From Actinomadura cremea (GTDB lineage: Bacteria; Actinomycetota; Actinomycetes; Streptosporangiales; Streptosporangiaceae): 64,000 nt of DNA. The stretch covers positions 1 to 64,000 of the forward strand of contig NZ_BMRF01000028.1 in assembly GCF_014648495.1 (NCBI RefSeq), in the 5' to 3' direction. The notes beneath the pieces were generated by a model. That model was given only the letters and a program-made list of their open reading frames with translations, was not told the origin of the DNA and made no database searches. A program made the translations under genes and the position numbers. Positions 54,613-63,656 of the stretch are shown here, in pieces. Each line of letters begins with the position of its first letter. Position 1 is the stretch's first letter.

Positions 54613-55239
54613 TCACGGGTTGACCGGCACTTCCACGTGCCCGGCGGCGCCGCGCCGCACCACCGCGCGGCCCGCCGTCACCTCCGCCGCCCACGCCGCG
54701 AACTCCTCCACGCGTTCCCGCGGCACCGTCACGTCCGCCTCCGCCCCGGCGCCGTAGCGGACGCCGGACGGCGGCGCCCACCGCGCGTGCAGGTCGCCGA
54801 GGAACCGCCCCGCCAGCGCGTGCTCGACGGTCACCGTCACCGTCACCACCGGCCGCAGCTCCACCACGCCGGCCGCGTCGACCGCCCCCGACACCGCCTG
54901 CCCGTAGGCGCGCACCAGCCCGCCCGCGCCCAGCTTCACCCCGCCGAAGTAGCGGGTGACGACCGCGGCGGTGCCGGTCAGCCCGCGCCGCACCAGCACC
55001 TCCAGCATCGGGATCCCGGCCGTCCCCGCCGGTTCCCCGTCGTCGCTGCTCTTGGTGATCTCCCCGTGCTCGCCGACCACGTAGGCGGTGCAGTTGTGGG
55101 TGGCGTCGCGGTGCGCGCGGCGGTGCGCGGCGATGAACGCGACCGCCTCGCCCTCGTCGGCCGCCCGCGCCAGCGTGCAGACGAACCGGGACCGGCGGAT
55201 CTCCAGCTCGTGCGTCACGCCGCCGCCGATCATGCGCAC
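54613..55239 (-). CDS. YigZ/IMPACT-family protein
   Basis: 208 residues. N-terminal UPF0029 domain: RSRFVCTLARAADEGEAVAF, HNCTAYVVGEHGEITKSSDDGEP, TGTAAVVTRYFGGVKLGAGG; then the C-terminal DUF1949 ferredoxin-like domain. Bacterial YigZ is linked to translation or nucleotide-binding functions, though its activity is not firmly known. The DUF3152 gene lies upstream on the same strand, 79 bp away. Confidence 0.9.
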   Translation of the reverse strand: MRMIGGGVTHELEIRRSRFVCTLARAADEGEAVAFIAAHRRAHRDATHNCTAYVVGEHGEITKSSDDGEPAGTAGIPMLEVLVRRGLTGTAAVVTRYFGGVKLGAGGLVRAYGQAVSGAVDAAGVVELRPVVTVTVTVEHALAGRFLGDLHARWAPPSGVRYGAGAEADVTVPRERVEEFAAWAAEVTAGRAVVRRGAAGHVEVPVNP

Positions 55240-55318
55240 GGGCGCCGCCGGAGGGGACGCGGACCGAGGACCATGCGCCCGAACCCTACCGTCCCGCCGC
55301 CGCCCGGCCGGGACGGCC

Positions 55319-56161
55319 TCATTCCCGCGGGTGCGGCCAGGGGTTGGGGCGGCACCCGTACAGCGACTTGGTCTGCTGCACCATCACCGGCGCCCGCTCC
55401 CCCGCGCCGGGGCAGGACCGGTGCCCGTGCCCGAGCGCGTGCCCGACCTCGTGGTTGATGAGGTACTCCCGGTAGGACAGCACGTCGCGGCCGTAGGAGT
55501 CGTCGCCCACGGCCCACCGCAGCGCGTTGATCACCGACCGCTCGCCCTCGCGGCACGACAGTTCCCCGCCGGTGATGAGCGGGGCGCACTCCCGGTCGGT
55601 CAGCGCCGGGGTCGACAGCGACACCCGGAACCGCACCGGGCCCTCGGCGACCCGCCGGAACCGCATCGCGCCGCCGTGGCCCCAGCCGCGCGGGTCGTTG
55701 AGGATGCGGTGCACCCGCGCCGCGAACTCCCCGCCGGTGAACGGCAGCCCGCGCTCCACCTCGACCAGGTACTCCACGACGGGCCCGCCCGTGCCCCGCG
55801 GCGGGGCGGTGGTGCCCGGCACGACGGTGTACGCGCCGGTCGCCGACTCCGGGACGTCCACCGGCGCGGGCTGGCGGCGCCCGTTCACGACCGGCCCGGC
55901 CGGCCGCGCGGGGGCCGCGCCCGCCGCATGCCCCTTCCCCGGGGCCTCGGCGGCGTCCGCCGGGCCGTTCGGGTCCCGGGTCGGCTGCGCGGGGCCGGCC
56001 GCGGGACGTCCGTCCTCCGGGAGCGTCCCGACGACCGCCGCCGCGCCGCCGCCGAGGGCCAGCGCCGCGGCCGCCACCGCCGCCCACCGCGCCCGGCGGC
56101 GGGGCCGCCGGCGGCGCCGGGAGGGGCGGGGTGCGGCGGCCGGGTCCTGAAGATCGTGCAC
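55319..56161 (-). CDS. DUF3152 secreted zinc-protease-like protein
   Basis: 280 residues. An Arg-rich start and one hydrophobic segment (about 27-48) form a signal anchor, followed by a Pro/Ala linker. The DUF3152 domain spans about 110-280: VVEYLVEVERGLPFTGGEFA, ALTDRECAPLITGGELSC, YREYLINHEVGHALGHGHRSC, MVQQTKSLYGCRPNPWP. The HEVGHALGHGH motif provides HExxHxxGxxH zinc ligands, and four cysteines suggest disulfides outside the cell. GTG 56161. Confidence 0.88.
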   Translation of the reverse strand: MHDLQDPAAAPRPSRRRRRPRRRARWAAVAAAALALGGGAAAVVGTLPEDGRPAAGPAQPTRDPNGPADAAEAPGKGHAAGAAPARPAGPVVNGRRQPAPVDVPESATGAYTVVPGTTAPPRGTGGPVVEYLVEVERGLPFTGGEFAARVHRILNDPRGWGHGGAMRFRRVAEGPVRFRVSLSTPALTDRECAPLITGGELSCREGERSVINALRWAVGDDSYGRDVLSYREYLINHEVGHALGHGHRSCPGAGERAPVMVQQTKSLYGCRPNPWPHPRE

Positions 56162-56313
56162 GGTGCTCCGCTCGCCGGTCGGGCACCGGCTCGGCCGCGG
56201 CCGCGGCCGTCGCGCCGCCGCACGGCCGTGACCCGCGCCCGCGCGCCGCCGGTGCGATGGATGATCGTCACTGATCGTAACGAAGGGGCGGCGCGGGCGG
56301 CCGCGGGGGCCTT

Positions 56314-57093
56314 CTAGACCAGGTCGAGCAGGTCGGCGATGGAGGCGGCCACCCGGGACGGGCGGAAGGGGAACCGGCCGATCTCGTCCTCGCGCGTCAC
56401 CCCGGTCAGCACCAGGATGGTCTCCAGCCCGGCCTCCACGCCCGCGACGATGTCGGTGTCCATGCGGTCGCCGATCATCGCGGTGGACTCGCTGTGCCCG
56501 CCGACGACGTTCAGCGCCGTCCGCATCATCAGCGGGTTCGGCTTGCCGACGAAGTACGGCTCCACGTTCGTCGCCCGCGTGATCATCGCGGCGACCGCGC
56601 CGGTCGCCGGCAGCGCGCCCTCGGGGGACGGGCCGATCGGGTCGGGGTTGGTGGCCACGAACCGCGCGCCGCCCTCGATGAGGCGGACCGCCTTGGTGAT
56701 CTGCGAGAAGCTGTAGGTGCGGGTCTCCCCCAGCACCACGTAGTCGGGGTCGATGTCGGTCAGCACGAAGTCGTTCTCGTGCAGCGCGGTGGTCAGCCCC
56801 GCCTCGCCGATCACGTACGCCGAGCCCTGCGGGCGCTGGTCGGCCAGGAACCGGGCGGTCGCCAGCGCCGACGTCCAGATCGACTCGGCGGGCACCCGCA
56901 GCCCGAGCGCCGCCAGCCGCGCCGACAGGTCGCGGCGGGTGTAGATGGAGTTGTTGGTGAGGATCAGGAACGGCTTGCCGGAGGCGGCGAGGCGGTCCAC
57001 GAACTCCTCGGCGCCGGGGACGGGCCGCCCCTCGTGCACCAGGACCCCGTCCATGTCCGACAACCAGTACTCGATCGGGCCGCGCTCGGTCAT
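56314..57093 (-). CDS. HAD-IIA phosphatase (NagD-like)
   Basis: 259 residues. Motif I YWLSDMDGVLVHEG (nucleophile Asp in DMDGV), motif II LILTNNS, motif III Lys in FVGKPNPLMM, motif IV MIGDRMDTDIVAG. A C2 cap is inserted between motifs II and III. The class dephosphorylates nucleotide or sugar phosphates as housekeeping detoxification. ATG 57093. Divergent from the acyl-CoA synthetase over 224 bp. Confidence 0.92.
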   Translation of the reverse strand: MTERGPIEYWLSDMDGVLVHEGRPVPGAEEFVDRLAASGKPFLILTNNSIYTRRDLSARLAALGLRVPAESIWTSALATARFLADQRPQGSAYVIGEAGLTTALHENDFVLTDIDPDYVVLGETRTYSFSQITKAVRLIEGGARFVATNPDPIGPSPEGALPATGAVAAMITRATNVEPYFVGKPNPLMMRTALNVVGGHSESTAMIGDRMDTDIVAGVEAGLETILVLTGVTREDEIGRFPFRPSRVAASIADLLDLV

Positions 57094-57317
57094 GTCCCCA
57101 TTGTCGCAGGTGGCGATCACCGCTCCGGACGGGCGGTGGCGGCCGCGCGGGCGGGACGGGTCGGCAGGACGGCCGGCGGGGCGCCGGCGGGCGGCGCGTG
57201 CGCGGCGGGGCGTTGACCGGGACGTGACGCCGGTCATACATTGCCGGGACGGCGCACCGAACCACGTTCGGCGTCCGGTGCCGGGCGGGGGCGCCGCGAC
57301 CTGCTGGAGGCGCGAAC

Positions 57318-59033
57318 GTGCAGAGCATCGCCGAGGTCCGGGCGGCCATGACGGCCCCCGGGCAGCCGTTCGAGATGGACGAGATCGACATCCGCGGGGT
57401 GCGGACCCGCGTGTGGAAGAACGCCCCGCCCACCCTGCGGGACGTGCTGGAGGCGTCCCGCGCCCACGGCGACGCCGACTTCATCGTCTACGAGGACGAC
57501 CGGCTGACCTTCGCCGGCCACTACGCGCGGGCCGCGGCGTTCGCCCGCGCCCTCGTCGAGCGGTACGGGGTCGGCAAGGGCGACCGGGTCGCGATCGCGA
57601 TGCGCAACTACCCGCAGTGGTCGGTGGCGTTCTTCGGCGCGGCCGCCGCGGGCGCCGTCGCGGTCCCGCTGAACGCCTGGTGGAGCGCCGCCGAACTGGA
57701 GTACGGGCTGCGCGACAGCGGCGCGAAGGTGCTGGTCGCCGACGCGCAGCGCGCCGAGCGGCTCGCCGGGGCGCTGCCCGACCTGGGCGCCGCCGTCCTG
57801 GTCGCCCGCCCCGGCGGTGCGCTCCCGCCCGGCGCCGCGGACTTCGACGCCGTCGTCGACGCCGCGCTGGCCGACGCCGGCGGCCCGGCGGCGGCCGTCC
57901 CGCCCGGCGTCGCGCTCGACCCCGAGGACGACGCGACGATCTTCTACACGTCCGGCACCACCGGGCGTCCCAAGGGCGCCCTGGGCACGCACCGCAACAT
58001 CACCGGCAACCCGGTCGGCCTGGCCTACGGGCTGGCGTCGGCCGGGCTGCGGGCGGGCCGCGCCCTGGCCGAGCTGATGGCGCCGCAGCGCCGCGTGACG
58101 CTGCTGAGCGTCCCGCTGTTCCACGCCACCGGCTGCCACTCGGTGCTGGTGTCCAGCGCGCTGCAGGGCGGCACCGTCGTGCTGATGTACAAGTGGGACG
58201 CCGCCACGGCGCTGCGGCTCATCGAGCGCGAGCGCGTCACCGGTTTCGGGGGCGTGCCCACCATGGCCTGGCAGGTGCTGACCTCCCCCGACTTCGACTC
58301 CTACGACACCTCCAGCCTCACCGGCGTCAGCTACGGCGGCGCGCCCGCCGCGCCCGCGCTGGTGGACAGGATCCGCGAGCGGCTGCCCGAGCGGGTGCCC
58401 GGCAACGGGTACGGGCTGACCGAGACGTCCTCGGTCACCACCTACAACGGCGGTGTGAACTACCTGGAACATCCCGACAGCGTCGGCCCGCCGGTGGCGG
58501 TCTGCGATGTGCGGGTCGTCGGCCCCGACGGCGCCGACCTGCCCGCGGGCGAGGTCGGCGAGCTGCTGATCAAGGGGCCCAACGTCATCAAGGGCTACTG
58601 GAACCGTCCCGAGGAGACCGCCCGCGCGTTCGTGGACGGCTGGTTCCACAGCGGCGACCTGGCCCGCGTGGACGACGACGGCTTCGTCTACATCGTCGAC
58701 AGGGCCAAGGACATGCTGATCCGGGGCGGGGAGAACGTGTACTGCGCCGAGGTCGAGGCGGCCCTGTACGAGCATCCGCGGGTGGCCGACTGCGCGGTGA
58801 TCGGCGTCCCGCACGACGTGCTGGGCGAGGAGGTCGGCGCCGTGGTCGTCCCGCGGCCCGGCGCGTCCCTCACCGCCGAGGACGCGCGGGAGTTCCTGGC
58901 CGGGCGGATCGCGGCGTTCAAGGTGCCGTCGCACTGGTGGTTCCGCGGCGAGGGCCTGCCCCGCAACCCCGGCGGGAAGATCCTCAAGACGCGGCTGCGG
59001 GAGGAGCTGCTCGCCGCTCCCCCGGTAGCGTGA
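57318..59033 (+). CDS. Class I acyl-CoA synthetase / AMP-dependent ligase
   Basis: 571 residues. P-loop A3 motif TIFYTSGTTGRPKGALGTHRN, A5 YGLTETSS, A7 WFHSGDLARVDDDGF, A8 DRAKDMLIRGGENVYCAEVE, and the C-terminal Lys in NPGGKILKTRL. Activates a carboxylic acid, probably fatty or aromatic, as acyl-AMP and then CoA thioester. GTG 57318 is preceded by GGAGG. Four bases separate it from the RidA gene, so they form an operon. Confidence 0.93.
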   Translation: MQSIAEVRAAMTAPGQPFEMDEIDIRGVRTRVWKNAPPTLRDVLEASRAHGDADFIVYEDDRLTFAGHYARAAAFARALVERYGVGKGDRVAIAMRNYPQWSVAFFGAAAAGAVAVPLNAWWSAAELEYGLRDSGAKVLVADAQRAERLAGALPDLGAAVLVARPGGALPPGAADFDAVVDAALADAGGPAAAVPPGVALDPEDDATIFYTSGTTGRPKGALGTHRNITGNPVGLAYGLASAGLRAGRALAELMAPQRRVTLLSVPLFHATGCHSVLVSSALQGGTVVLMYKWDAATALRLIERERVTGFGGVPTMAWQVLTSPDFDSYDTSSLTGVSYGGAPAAPALVDRIRERLPERVPGNGYGLTETSSVTTYNGGVNYLEHPDSVGPPVAVCDVRVVGPDGADLPAGEVGELLIKGPNVIKGYWNRPEETARAFVDGWFHSGDLARVDDDGFVYIVDRAKDMLIRGGENVYCAEVEAALYEHPRVADCAVIGVPHDVLGEEVGAVVVPRPGASLTAEDAREFLAGRIAAFKVPSHWWFRGEGLPRNPGGKILKTRLREELLAAPPVA

Positions 59034-59037
59034 CCGG

Positions 59038-59472
59038 GTGAACGATCATGATCCGCGCGACGGGACGGGAATCCGGGAGATCAACGCGCCGGGGCTGCCG
59101 CCCGGCCCCGGCTACAGCCACGCGGTCTCGGCGGACGCGGCGGGGCGGCTGGTCGTCCTCAGCGGCCAGATCGCCTTGGACGGCGACGGGAACCTGGTGG
59201 GGCGAGGTGACCTGGAGGCCCAGACCCGGCAGGTGTTCGCCAACCTCACGGCGGCGCTGACCGCCGCCGGGGCGCGCTGGGAGCACGTCGTGCGGCTGGG
59301 CTACTTCCTGCTGGACGCCGGGTGGGTCGGGGTGGTGCGGGCGGTCCGGGAGGAGATGCTCCCGGACGGGCTCGCGCCCGCGGCGTCGCTGGTCGAGGTG
59401 CGGCGGCTGGTCCGCGACGATCTGCTGGTGGAGATCGAGGCGACGGCCGTCGTCCCGCCCGGCGGCGCGTGA
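59038..59472 (+). CDS. RidA-family protein
   Basis: 144 residues. YjgF/RidA features: GPGYSHAVSADAAGRLVVLSGQ, QTRQVFANLTAALTAAGARW, and AAGASLVEV-like PAASLVEVRRLVRDDLLVEIEA. The catalytic Arg of true RidA (usually in P-R-S-x-V near the C-terminus) is not in its usual context, so it may belong to a non-deaminase subgroup. Translationally close to the acyl-CoA synthetase (GTG 59038). Confidence 0.87.
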   Translation: MNDHDPRDGTGIREINAPGLPPGPGYSHAVSADAAGRLVVLSGQIALDGDGNLVGRGDLEAQTRQVFANLTAALTAAGARWEHVVRLGYFLLDAGWVGVVRAVREEMLPDGLAPAASLVEVRRLVRDDLLVEIEATAVVPPGGA

Positions 59473-59515
59473 GCGACGTCGCGGGCAGGACGCGCGGCGC
59501 GGGCCGGCGCGCGAA

Positions 59516-59555
59516 GGCGGGGCGTCCCGGGAGCCGGCTCCCGGGACGCCCCGCC
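59516..59555. terminator. 40-bp perfect palindrome between convergent genes
   Basis: Perfect dyad symmetry over 40 bp, centred at 59535/59536, between the RidA (59472) and TerD (59573) stops. Functions as bidirectional terminator by position. Confidence 0.8.
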
Positions 59556-59572
59556 GTCCGCCTGCGCGTGCG

Positions 59573-60148
59573 TCAGACGTTCACGCCGAAGTCGGACGCG
59601 ATGCCCGTCAGGCCCGAGGCGTAGCCCTGGCCGACGGCGCGGAACTTCCACTCGTCGCCGTTGCGGTACAGCTCCCCGAAGACCATCGCGGTCTCGGTCG
59701 AGGCGTCCTCCGACAGGTCGTAGCGCGCGATCTCGCTGTTGTCGGCCTGGTTCACCACGCGGATGAACGCGTTGCGGACCTGGCCGAAGTTCTGCTGGCG
59801 GCTGTCGGCGTCGTAGATCGACACCGGGAACACGATCTTGCTGACCTCGGCCGGGACGGTCGACAGGCCGACCTTGATCTGCTCGTCGTCGCCCTCGCCC
59901 TCACCGGTGAGGTTGTCGCCGGTGTGCTCGACCGAGCCGTCGGGGCTCTTGAGGTTGTTGAAGAAGATGAAGTGCTGGTCCGACAGCACCCGGTTCTCGG
60001 CCGAGAGCAGCAGGGCGCTGGCGTCCAGGTCGAAGTCGCTCCCGGTCGTGGTGCGCACGTCCCAGCCCAGACCCACCACCACGGCGGTCAGTCCGGGAGC
60101 CTCCTTCGTCAGCGAGACGTTGCCGCCCTTGCTCAGACTGACTCCCAC
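59573..60148 (-). CDS. terD: TerD-family calcium-binding stress protein
   Basis: 191 residues, complete. Shows [57 protein letters not shown] and the acidic calcium-site residues of TerD. The family accompanies tellurite resistance and general stress signalling and is common in multiple copies in actinobacteria. ATG 60148 follows GGAGGTAG. Confidence 0.94.
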   Translation of the reverse strand: MGVSLSKGGNVSLTKEAPGLTAVVVGLGWDVRTTTGSDFDLDASALLLSAENRVLSDQHFIFFNNLKSPDGSVEHTGDNLTGEGEGDDEQIKVGLSTVPAEVSKIVFPVSIYDADSRQQNFGQVRNAFIRVVNQADNSEIARYDLSEDASTETAMVFGELYRNGDEWKFRAVGQGYASGLTGIASDFGVNV

Positions 60149-60343
60149 TGTTGCTACCTCCGTATCGACGGCGGGTGCCGGTCACCCGCGCGGGTCTCCT
60201 ACGAGAACGGTAGTCACCTCGCGCGGGTTCCCCCGCATCCTTGGGCAAGTCGCGGCGTGGCGTGCACTTTTGTCCCATTTGACCGTCCTGTTGCGTGCCG
60301 TCCGACCGTCCGGGCGGGCGACGCGGACGGTCGGGCGGGCGCG

Positions 60344-62251
60344 TCAGGCGTCGAGGAAGGCGGTGGGGGCGGTGATCTCGGCGGGCAGGTCGAACCCCGC
60401 GGCCAGGTCCCCGGCCCGCGGGGCCAGCTCGGCGCAGACCCGGCGCCGCGCCGCCCACGCCTCGTCCAGCGCGCCGGGCGGCAGCACCCCCTCGTTGAGC
60501 AGGGCGGCGGCGCGGCGGTCGATCCAGTCGAGGGCGTGCAGGGTCAGCACCGGCCGCAGCGCCGCCGGGCCGGTGTCCAGGGCGCGGCCGAGGATCTCCA
60601 GGGTGATGCGGTCGGCGCAGGCGGTGGCGGTGCGGGCGGCCAGGACGAGGTTGTCGTTCCACGCGGTGAACGCGTCGGCGCCCCCGTCGCGGGCGGCGGC
60701 GACGCGCGCGGCGAGCCGGTCGCGCATCCGCCGCTCGGTCTCGCCCGCCAGCCACCGCCACACCGCGGGCGAGGCGAGGTCGCCGCCGTCGGGCGGGCCG
60801 GGTTCGGCGGGCGGGGGCGTGTAGCGGTCCAGGTCGGCCATCGCGCGGGCGGTGTCGTAGAGGATCAGCTCGTTGTCGCCACCGGCGTTCATGTAGGCGT
60901 GGGTCAGGCCCCGGTAGGCGTTGAGCCGCTCGACGGCGGCGAAGCCGGGGGCGCCGCTGTGCACGCGGCAGGCCGACACGGTCTCCTGCGCCTGGACGGT
61001 CGCGGCGGCCTTCAGCAGCGCCAGGTCCCGGTCGACGGCCGACCAGGGCGCCCACGCGGTGTCGGGCCCGGCGCCGCCCGCGGTCGCGCCGGGCGCGTCG
61101 GCGGAGGTGCGGCGGGCCTGGACGTGCGCGGCGACGGCGGTGAGCGCGTACCCGGACGCGATGGCGCCCAGCACCGCCTCCCGCTGGTTGGCGTAGTCGG
61201 TGAGGGCGCGGCGGGGCGCGAGCCGCCCGAGGGTGGCGCGGCCCGCCGAGTGCGCGAGCAGCATCCCGGCGGACGCGCGGGTGATCGCGGCCGAGGCGGA
61301 GATGACGGCCCGCCACACCGCGGGCGCGATCGCCATCGAGCGGGTGAGCCGCGCGGCCGGGGTCCCGGCGGGGTCGTGGAAGGCGCCGTCGGGGCCGATG
61401 GACGCGCCGTCGCGCAGCCACGCCTCGCGGGGGACGTGGAGCCCGTCGAGGCGGACGGCGCCGTAGTCGATCTGCAGGCCGGTCGTCTCGGGCGCGGGGA
61501 CGATGCGGACGCCGTCGGTGATGCGGCCGCCGGGTCCGCGCAGCGGCACCATGAACACGAACACGCCGCGTTCGGCGCCGCCGTGCTCCAGGGTTGCGTA
61601 GACGGCGGCGGTCTTGGGCAGTGCGGGGTGGGCGGTGTTGGTGGGGAACTTGGCGGCCTCCGCGTCGGGGGTGGTGAGGACGAACCCGCCGGTGGCGGGG
61701 TCGTGGCGCGCGATCGTCCGGGGCGACAGGTGGCTGTTGCTGCGGCCGACCTCGGTCATCAGCAGGGTGCCGAAGGAGTCCATCGACGCCAGTGCGGCGC
61801 CCGCCGCGCCGCCGGGGCCGTCCTGCCCGGCGCCGAACCGCAGGACCGGCCCGTAGGCGAGGGTGTAGTGCAGCATCGTGACGTGGAACAGGGCGGGGTC
61901 GGCGATCGCGGCGCGTTCCAGCAGCGCGCACAGCAGCGGCGGGTCGTCCAGGAGTTCGGCGGCGGGCGGGGCGGCGAGCCCGGCGCGGCGCAGCCGCGCG
62001 TAGGTGAGGGCCTGGTGTTCGCGGGCGGTGAGCCCGTCGGGGTAGGTGAAGCAGTCGGCGGGGACGGCCTCGGCGATCCGCCGCCGGGCCGCGTCGTCGC
62101 GGGCGCCGCCCCGCGCGAAGGCCAGGAGGGCGGGGTCGGGGACGCCGTCCGCGCTCATCGGCTCCCCCTCCGGGCCCGCCGGGTCCGGAGGGTCCGCCGG
62201 GGGTGTCGTGTCCGTGGTGCCGTGCGTGGTGCCGTGCGTGGTGTCGGTCAT
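60344..62251 (-). CDS. Acyl-CoA dehydrogenase/oxidase-like flavoprotein
   Basis: 635 residues, closer to acyl-CoA oxidases than to 380-residue dehydrogenases. SMDSFGTLLMTEVGRSNSHLS matches the flavin/substrate strand, followed by AAKFPTNTAHPALPKTAAVY, VFVFMVPLRGPGG, and C-terminal helices with VQAQETVSACRVHSGAPGFAAVERL and AYMNAGGDNELILYDTARAM. The last is a typical active-site region of ACADs (GGxG-like). It starts with Thr/His-rich MTDTTHGTTHGTTDTT, encoded by a small direct repeat. The acyltransferase gene lies 14 bp upstream on the same strand, so both act in one pathway, probably oxidising a carrier-bound acyl chain. Confidence 0.85.
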   Translation of the reverse strand: MTDTTHGTTHGTTDTTPPADPPDPAGPEGEPMSADGVPDPALLAFARGGARDDAARRRIAEAVPADCFTYPDGLTAREHQALTYARLRRAGLAAPPAAELLDDPPLLCALLERAAIADPALFHVTMLHYTLAYGPVLRFGAGQDGPGGAAGAALASMDSFGTLLMTEVGRSNSHLSPRTIARHDPATGGFVLTTPDAEAAKFPTNTAHPALPKTAAVYATLEHGGAERGVFVFMVPLRGPGGRITDGVRIVPAPETTGLQIDYGAVRLDGLHVPREAWLRDGASIGPDGAFHDPAGTPAARLTRSMAIAPAVWRAVISASAAITRASAGMLLAHSAGRATLGRLAPRRALTDYANQREAVLGAIASGYALTAVAAHVQARRTSADAPGATAGGAGPDTAWAPWSAVDRDLALLKAAATVQAQETVSACRVHSGAPGFAAVERLNAYRGLTHAYMNAGGDNELILYDTARAMADLDRYTPPPAEPGPPDGGDLASPAVWRWLAGETERRMRDRLAARVAAARDGGADAFTAWNDNLVLAARTATACADRITLEILGRALDTGPAALRPVLTLHALDWIDRRAAALLNEGVLPPGALDEAWAARRRVCAELAPRAGDLAAGFDLPAEITAPTAFLDA

Positions 62252-62265
62252 CGCGGCTGCTCCCG

Positions 62266-63306
62266 TCAGGCGGAGGGGTCGGTGATCGCGCTGGAGGCGG
62301 CCTTGCCGGACGGCGGGGCGGGCCGGCCGCCGCCGGGGCGGCGGGGCCGGTCGCGCAGCGGTACGAGGGTACGGGCGCCGGGCAGGGTGAGGCGGGCGCA
62401 CTGGCACAGCGCGTCGCCGGGACCGGCCTCGGTGAACACGGTCGCGCCCGCGGCGGCGACCGCGCGCAGCGTCTCGGGGAGCCGGACGGGCTTGACGATG
62501 CAGTCGGCCAGCGCCCGGTGCAGGTCGTCGTCGTCGCGGTAGGCGCGGCCGCGCACCGGGGAGTGCACGGCGATCTCCAGCGGCCGCTGCGGGAACGCGC
62601 GGATGGCGTCGTACCACTCGTCGTCGGCGCCGGCCATCGCGGGATGGTGCGACAGGTAGGGGACGGCGAGCCGGACGGCGCGGACCCCGCCGTCGCGGGC
62701 GGCGTCCAGGACCTTCTCCAGCGGCGCGTCCGGCCCGGAGACCACCGTGACGCCGGGGGCGTTGAGGCAGGCGACGACGACGTCGGGCGTCCCGGCGGCG
62801 GCGATGCGGTCGCGGGCGCCGTCCTCCCCGGTCTCCAGCAGCGCCATGCCGCCGCCGGCGCCGCGGCGGGCCAGGACGTCCACGAGCGCGACGGCCATGC
62901 GGGCGCCGTCGGCGACGGTGAACACGCCCGCCGACACCGTCGCGGCGATCTCGCCGAAGCTCTGCCCGACGGCGATGCGGGGCGCCGCCCCGGCGGTGCG
63001 CAGCGCGCGGTCGACGGCGACGGACGCGGCGTACCCGCACAGCTGGGCGACGCCGGGGGCGCGGGCCGCCTCGCGGTAGGCGGCGGGGTCCTCCAGCAGG
63101 ATCCGCCGCAGAGACGGCCATCCGGTGCGGGGCAGGCCCTCCTGGACGGCGTCCAGGACGTCGGCGACCGCGCGGGCGGCGGCGGGTCCCGATCCGGCGA
63201 GGGCGGGGAGGTCGGGGACGGCGGCCGATCCGGTTCCGGCGAACAGGAACGCGCACACGTCGTCGGGCTTGAGCTCGTCGGCCGGGCGGAAAGAGGACGA
63301 GGCCAC
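62266..63306 (-). CDS. Malonyltransferase-like acyltransferase (stand-alone AT)
   Basis: 346 residues. FabD/AT fold: CAFLFAGTGSAAVPDLPAL near the start (PGQG-like), nucleophile Ser in GQSFGEIAAT (GHSxG is usual), VSGPDAPLEKVL, and catalytic His in VPYLSHHPAMAG. The Gln for His in the nucleophile motif is seen in some discrete or editing-type ATs. Residue patterns that fix malonyl versus methylmalonyl are not clear. First gene of an operon with the acyl-CoA oxidase-like gene; ATG 63306. Faces a KAS III gene across a regulatory region. Confidence 0.85.
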   Translation of the reverse strand: MASSSFRPADELKPDDVCAFLFAGTGSAAVPDLPALAGSGPAAARAVADVLDAVQEGLPRTGWPSLRRILLEDPAAYREAARAPGVAQLCGYAASVAVDRALRTAGAAPRIAVGQSFGEIAATVSAGVFTVADGARMAVALVDVLARRGAGGGMALLETGEDGARDRIAAAGTPDVVVACLNAPGVTVVSGPDAPLEKVLDAARDGGVRAVRLAVPYLSHHPAMAGADDEWYDAIRAFPQRPLEIAVHSPVRGRAYRDDDDLHRALADCIVKPVRLPETLRAVAAAGATVFTEAGPGDALCQCARLTLPGARTLVPLRDRPRRPGGGRPAPPSGKAASSAITDPSA

Positions 63307-63656
63307 GCGGTGTCTCCTTACCTGGAAGGAAGACTCTCATTTCTTTTCGGATAATGGCCGCTGAACATCTCGATATGGAACGGAAATCCCGAAATGGGAT
63401 TATTCCCTTATGGGATCGGCCTGGCAACCGTCGGCGGCACGTCCGGAAACACGGATCCGCGAGGATCCGCGCGCCCGGAACGTCCGGCGGAACGACCGAT
63501 CGAGCGGCCGCGGGAGCGGCCGGGGACCGATGGCGTGAACCGATCGACGACAGCCCGACGACGCGGCGAGCCGGGGACACGGCCGTCCGACGACACCAGC
63601 CGAGAATGCAGCCGACCACGATCACCGGCAGCGCGCCGGGTGCGAGGGAGCGACGC
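63307..63656. promoter_or_regulatory. Divergent promoter region of the biosynthetic genes
   Basis: 350 bp between the AT and KAS III starts. The first 110 bp are AT-rich and contain overlapping palindromes at 63385-63415: AATCCC-GAAAT-GGGATT, then TCCC-TTAT-GGGA, giving three alternating ATCCC/GGGAT half-sites at near-helical spacing. Likely a cluster-specific operator. The rest is GC-rich without a supported gene. Confidence 0.55.
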
